Assembly (NCBI RefSeq): GCF_000425845.1 | Contig: NZ_KE384465.1 | Coordinates: 1 to 40,701, forward strand | From: Jeotgalicoccus psychrophilus DSM 19085 | GTDB taxonomy: Bacteria; Bacillota; Bacilli; Staphylococcales; Salinicoccaceae | Direction: 5' to 3' | Length of the DNA stretch: 40,701 bases | In this document: positions 37,466 through 40,701 of the stretch, in pieces | Layout: each line of letters starts with the position of its first letter | How positions within the stretch are numbered: the stretch's first letter is position 1 | Position numbers and translations under genes: made by a program | Notes under the pieces: model-generated | What the model saw: the letters and a program-made list of their open reading frames with translations, nothing else | Database searches by the model: none | What the model was told of the DNA's origin: nothing

Positions 37466-37932
37466 CTTATCTCGGACTCGGGAGCAATATCGGAGACAGA
37501 GAAGTCAGCTTAAAAAATGCAATTGCTAAATTATCCGAAGTACCGGGTATAGAAGTGACGAAAATTTCATCGCAGTATGAAACAAAACCCTATGGTAAAA
37601 CAGATCAGCCTGACTTTATGAACATGGCAATAGAAGTGGATACGAATCTAACTCCACTCGATTTACTTGAGACAGTCCTCGGTGTTGAACATGAGCTCGG
37701 ACGTGTCAGAACTGAAGTGTGGGGTCCGAGAAGCATCGATATCGATGTGCTGCTGTACGAAGATCTGGAGCTGCAGTTAACAGACTTAAAAGTACCGCAT
37801 CCGGAGATGCACCTGCGTTCATTCGTTATCGATCCGCTGAATGAAATTGCACCGAAAAGAGAACACCCGTCACTGCACATGACAGTAGAAAAAATTAAAG
37901 AGAAGTTAGATAAAAGTCAGTCAGCAGAGTGA
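37456..37932 (+). CDS. folK: 6-hydroxymethyl-7,8-dihydropterin pyrophosphokinase (HPPK)
   Basis: It diphosphorylates the pterin for FolP. The 158-aa enzyme shows AYLGLGSNIGDR, the PDFMNMAIEV segment, and the signature GPRSIDIDVLLY. It overlaps folB by 10 bases; the ribosome site is weak, which suggests translation by coupling. The three folate genes form one compact unit that ends 45 bases before lysS. Confidence 0.96.
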   Translation: MAIAYLGLGSNIGDREVSLKNAIAKLSEVPGIEVTKISSQYETKPYGKTDQPDFMNMAIEVDTNLTPLDLLETVLGVEHELGRVRTEVWGPRSIDIDVLLYEDLELQLTDLKVPHPEMHLRSFVIDPLNEIAPKREHPSLHMTVEKIKEKLDKSQSAE

Positions 37933-37965
37933 CTTTAATAAAACATATTATTACAACATATATAG

Positions 37966-39465
<1,500 letters not shown>

Positions 39466-39474
39466 TATATATGG

Positions 39475-39512
39475 AAACACCGTAATCCTTTAGGGGAGAG
39501 CGGTGTTTTTTT
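39475..39512 (+). terminator. Terminator after lysS
   Basis: AAACACCG and CGGTGTTT pair over an 18-base loop that can fold partly on itself, followed by a T-run. Confidence 0.85.
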
Positions 39513-39669
39513 GTATGGTGAAAGCTTACATAAAAAGGAAAAAGTAATGAGGTTTTGGCTAAAGGTGAGCCAGTTTTGCTATTTTTGTGTTTAAGTAAAT
39601 TATTTGAAATAAAACCGATATTTTCGACTATTATATAGAGTAAGAAAGATTATTCTAGGAGGAGATTGA

Positions 39670-40647
39670 ATGTTTTTAAATAAACGTCTGATGTCATCGG
39701 AATTTTTATATTATAAAGCGCTTGAAAAGAGAACGGAATTAAATTTTAAAGAGAAACGTAATTTGTATAATATTGAGAAGGGTTTTGACGGTGAATGCTT
39801 GTACGATAAAATATTCGATGAAATTGGTCATGAGAGTGTCTATGTTTTAAGGGGTCTTCATTTAAAAGCAGGCAAGTCGATTACTCAGTTTGACAGTATT
39901 GTTATCAGCATGGACCGTGTAGTAGTTAATGAAATTAAAAACTATTCGGGCGATTACCTTTATGAAAATAACGCCTGGTATCGCAATGGTAAACAGTTGA
40001 AAGATAATGCACATATCCAGTTGAGTCGTGCCAAAGGCAAAATTATTCAGCTGAGAGATGAGGCGGGTTTACATTTTAATGTGGAAGGCGCTGTAATATT
40101 TACGGGAGATGATTTCAGATTAACGACCGAAAGCGATCATATTTGGAGCGAAACAGTGATGCTGAACCAGTTGAGAAATTACTTCAGGGAATTTAAAGAC
40201 GACCGTATCGGTGACAAAGCTAAAAGTATTGTGAGACATATTAAAAATGCGATAGCAGAAAACCCTTATTTTGAAGAGGAGGTGGATATTTCAAGACTGC
40301 AGCGTGGCTTATACTGTGGTGCATGTGGAAGTTTCGAATTGATAAAAGGGCGTTTCCAATATACATGTGCATCGTGCGGAAGTATCGAAAGCAACGAAAC
40401 ACATCTGCTCCGCACGATGAGCGATCATAAGTTTCTGTTTTACAATCAGCCGATAACTAAACAGTCGCTGCTGTATTTAATTGATTATCAAATTTCAGAA
40501 GATGGTGCTTATCGTTTTCTTAAAAAGTATTGTCATATTAATTTGAGGGCTAAAAAGACGACATATACCTTTAAATATTATGATTGGGAGGAGCCGATTG
40601 CACAAATAAAACATAATCAGCGGTATAAGGATAAAATTCAGTCATGA
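39670..40647 (+). CDS. NERD-domain nuclease-like protein with zinc ribbon
   Basis: A 325-aa protein. Residues 38-150 form a NERD domain: GFDGE (E42), QFDSIVIS (D75) and VVVNEIKNYSGD (E88, K90) give the D/ExK-type nuclease site. Residues 217-237 hold a zinc ribbon, CGAC and CASC. The C-terminal 85 residues are Tyr/Lys-rich and unassigned. NERD proteins are suspected DNA-processing enzymes; none of this subtype has a function I can name. AGGAGGAG precedes ATG 39670. TTGAAA at 39604 and TATTAT at 39629 (19-base spacer) may be its promoter. The strand and terminator layout shows it is an independent unit. Confidence 0.85.
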   Translation: MFLNKRLMSSEFLYYKALEKRTELNFKEKRNLYNIEKGFDGECLYDKIFDEIGHESVYVLRGLHLKAGKSITQFDSIVISMDRVVVNEIKNYSGDYLYENNAWYRNGKQLKDNAHIQLSRAKGKIIQLRDEAGLHFNVEGAVIFTGDDFRLTTESDHIWSETVMLNQLRNYFREFKDDRIGDKAKSIVRHIKNAIAENPYFEEEVDISRLQRGLYCGACGSFELIKGRFQYTCASCGSIESNETHLLRTMSDHKFLFYNQPITKQSLLYLIDYQISEDGAYRFLKKYCHINLRAKKTTYTFKYYDWEEPIAQIKHNQRYKDKIQS

Positions 40648-40701
40648 AATTCCTTATTTGGACGTTTGCTCCGCAATGAGCGGCTGTCATTCCCGAGAAA
40701 G
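40648..40701. other. Right-edge tail without a gene
   Basis: The last 54 bases hold no recognisable gene. CCGC-AATGA-GCGG within them can form a 4-bp hairpin, but there is no T-run within the window. Confidence 0.4.

Overview
The window is chromosomal DNA from a low-to-moderate GC Gram-positive (Firmicutes) bacterium. Gene order follows the Bacillus subtilis yaaO-to-lysS segment, but the sporulation genes usually found there (yabG, sspF, spoVT, yabP, yabQ) are absent. That and the protein sequences point to a non-sporulating Staphylococcaceae-type coccus. The acidic tails on SpoVG, L25 and FtsH would fit a salt-adapted genus such as Jeotgalicoccus or Salinicoccus, but this genus guess is inference.

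Layout: (1) 1-324, the 3' end of a 23S rRNA, a 5S rRNA and the rRNA operon terminator. (2) 374-6445, a tightly packed operon: PLP decarboxylase-like protein, tmk, darA, holB, ricT, yabA, yabB, yazA, rsmI. (3) abrB on the minus strand. (4) metG, tatD, rnmV, rsmA (ksgA), and veg behind a perfect-consensus promoter. (5) 11.7-17.6 kb, an accessory stretch lying where related genomes as I recall them go from veg more or less directly to ispE. It holds a luciferase-like monooxygenase with its flavin reductase, a convergent second flavin reductase with a palindrome in its promoter, and a LytTR-regulated ABC-transporter cassette. (6) 17.7-31.9 kb, ispE, purR, ridA, spoVG, glmU, prs, rplY, pth, mfd, mazG, rqcP, divIC, an S1-domain gene, tilS and hpt. 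(7) ftsH, hslO, cysK, folP-folB-folK and lysS. (8) A NERD-domain nuclease-like gene at the right edge.

Most of the window is housekeeping: nucleotide supply (tmk, prs, hpt, purR, mazG), replication and repair (holB, yabA, mfd, tatD), translation and rRNA maturation (metG, lysS, rsmI, rsmA, rnmV, pth, rqcP, tilS), envelope and division (glmU, divIC), protein quality control (ftsH, hslO), folate and cysteine synthesis. RnmV is the 5S rRNA maturase, so a substrate and its enzyme lie in one window.

The least ordinary element is at 14188-17543. A regulator that fuses a degenerate, P-loop-less ABC ATPase domain to a LytTR DNA-binding domain is co-directional with two related half-permeases and a true ABC ATPase. 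Between the first permease and the ATPase lie five TACA-headed repeats starting at 15813, 15833, 15854, 15874 and 15895, so spaced 20, 21, 20 and 21 bp, or two helical turns. The first copy resembles the LytTR-family (AgrA-like) box. I read this as a candidate self-sensing transporter whose ATPase operon is controlled through a phased LytTR site array. The protein architecture is a known type; the phased array and the control model are the parts worth testing.

No tRNA gene, CRISPR array, insertion sequence, prophage or gene-free stretch above 300 bases was seen after the rRNA region.
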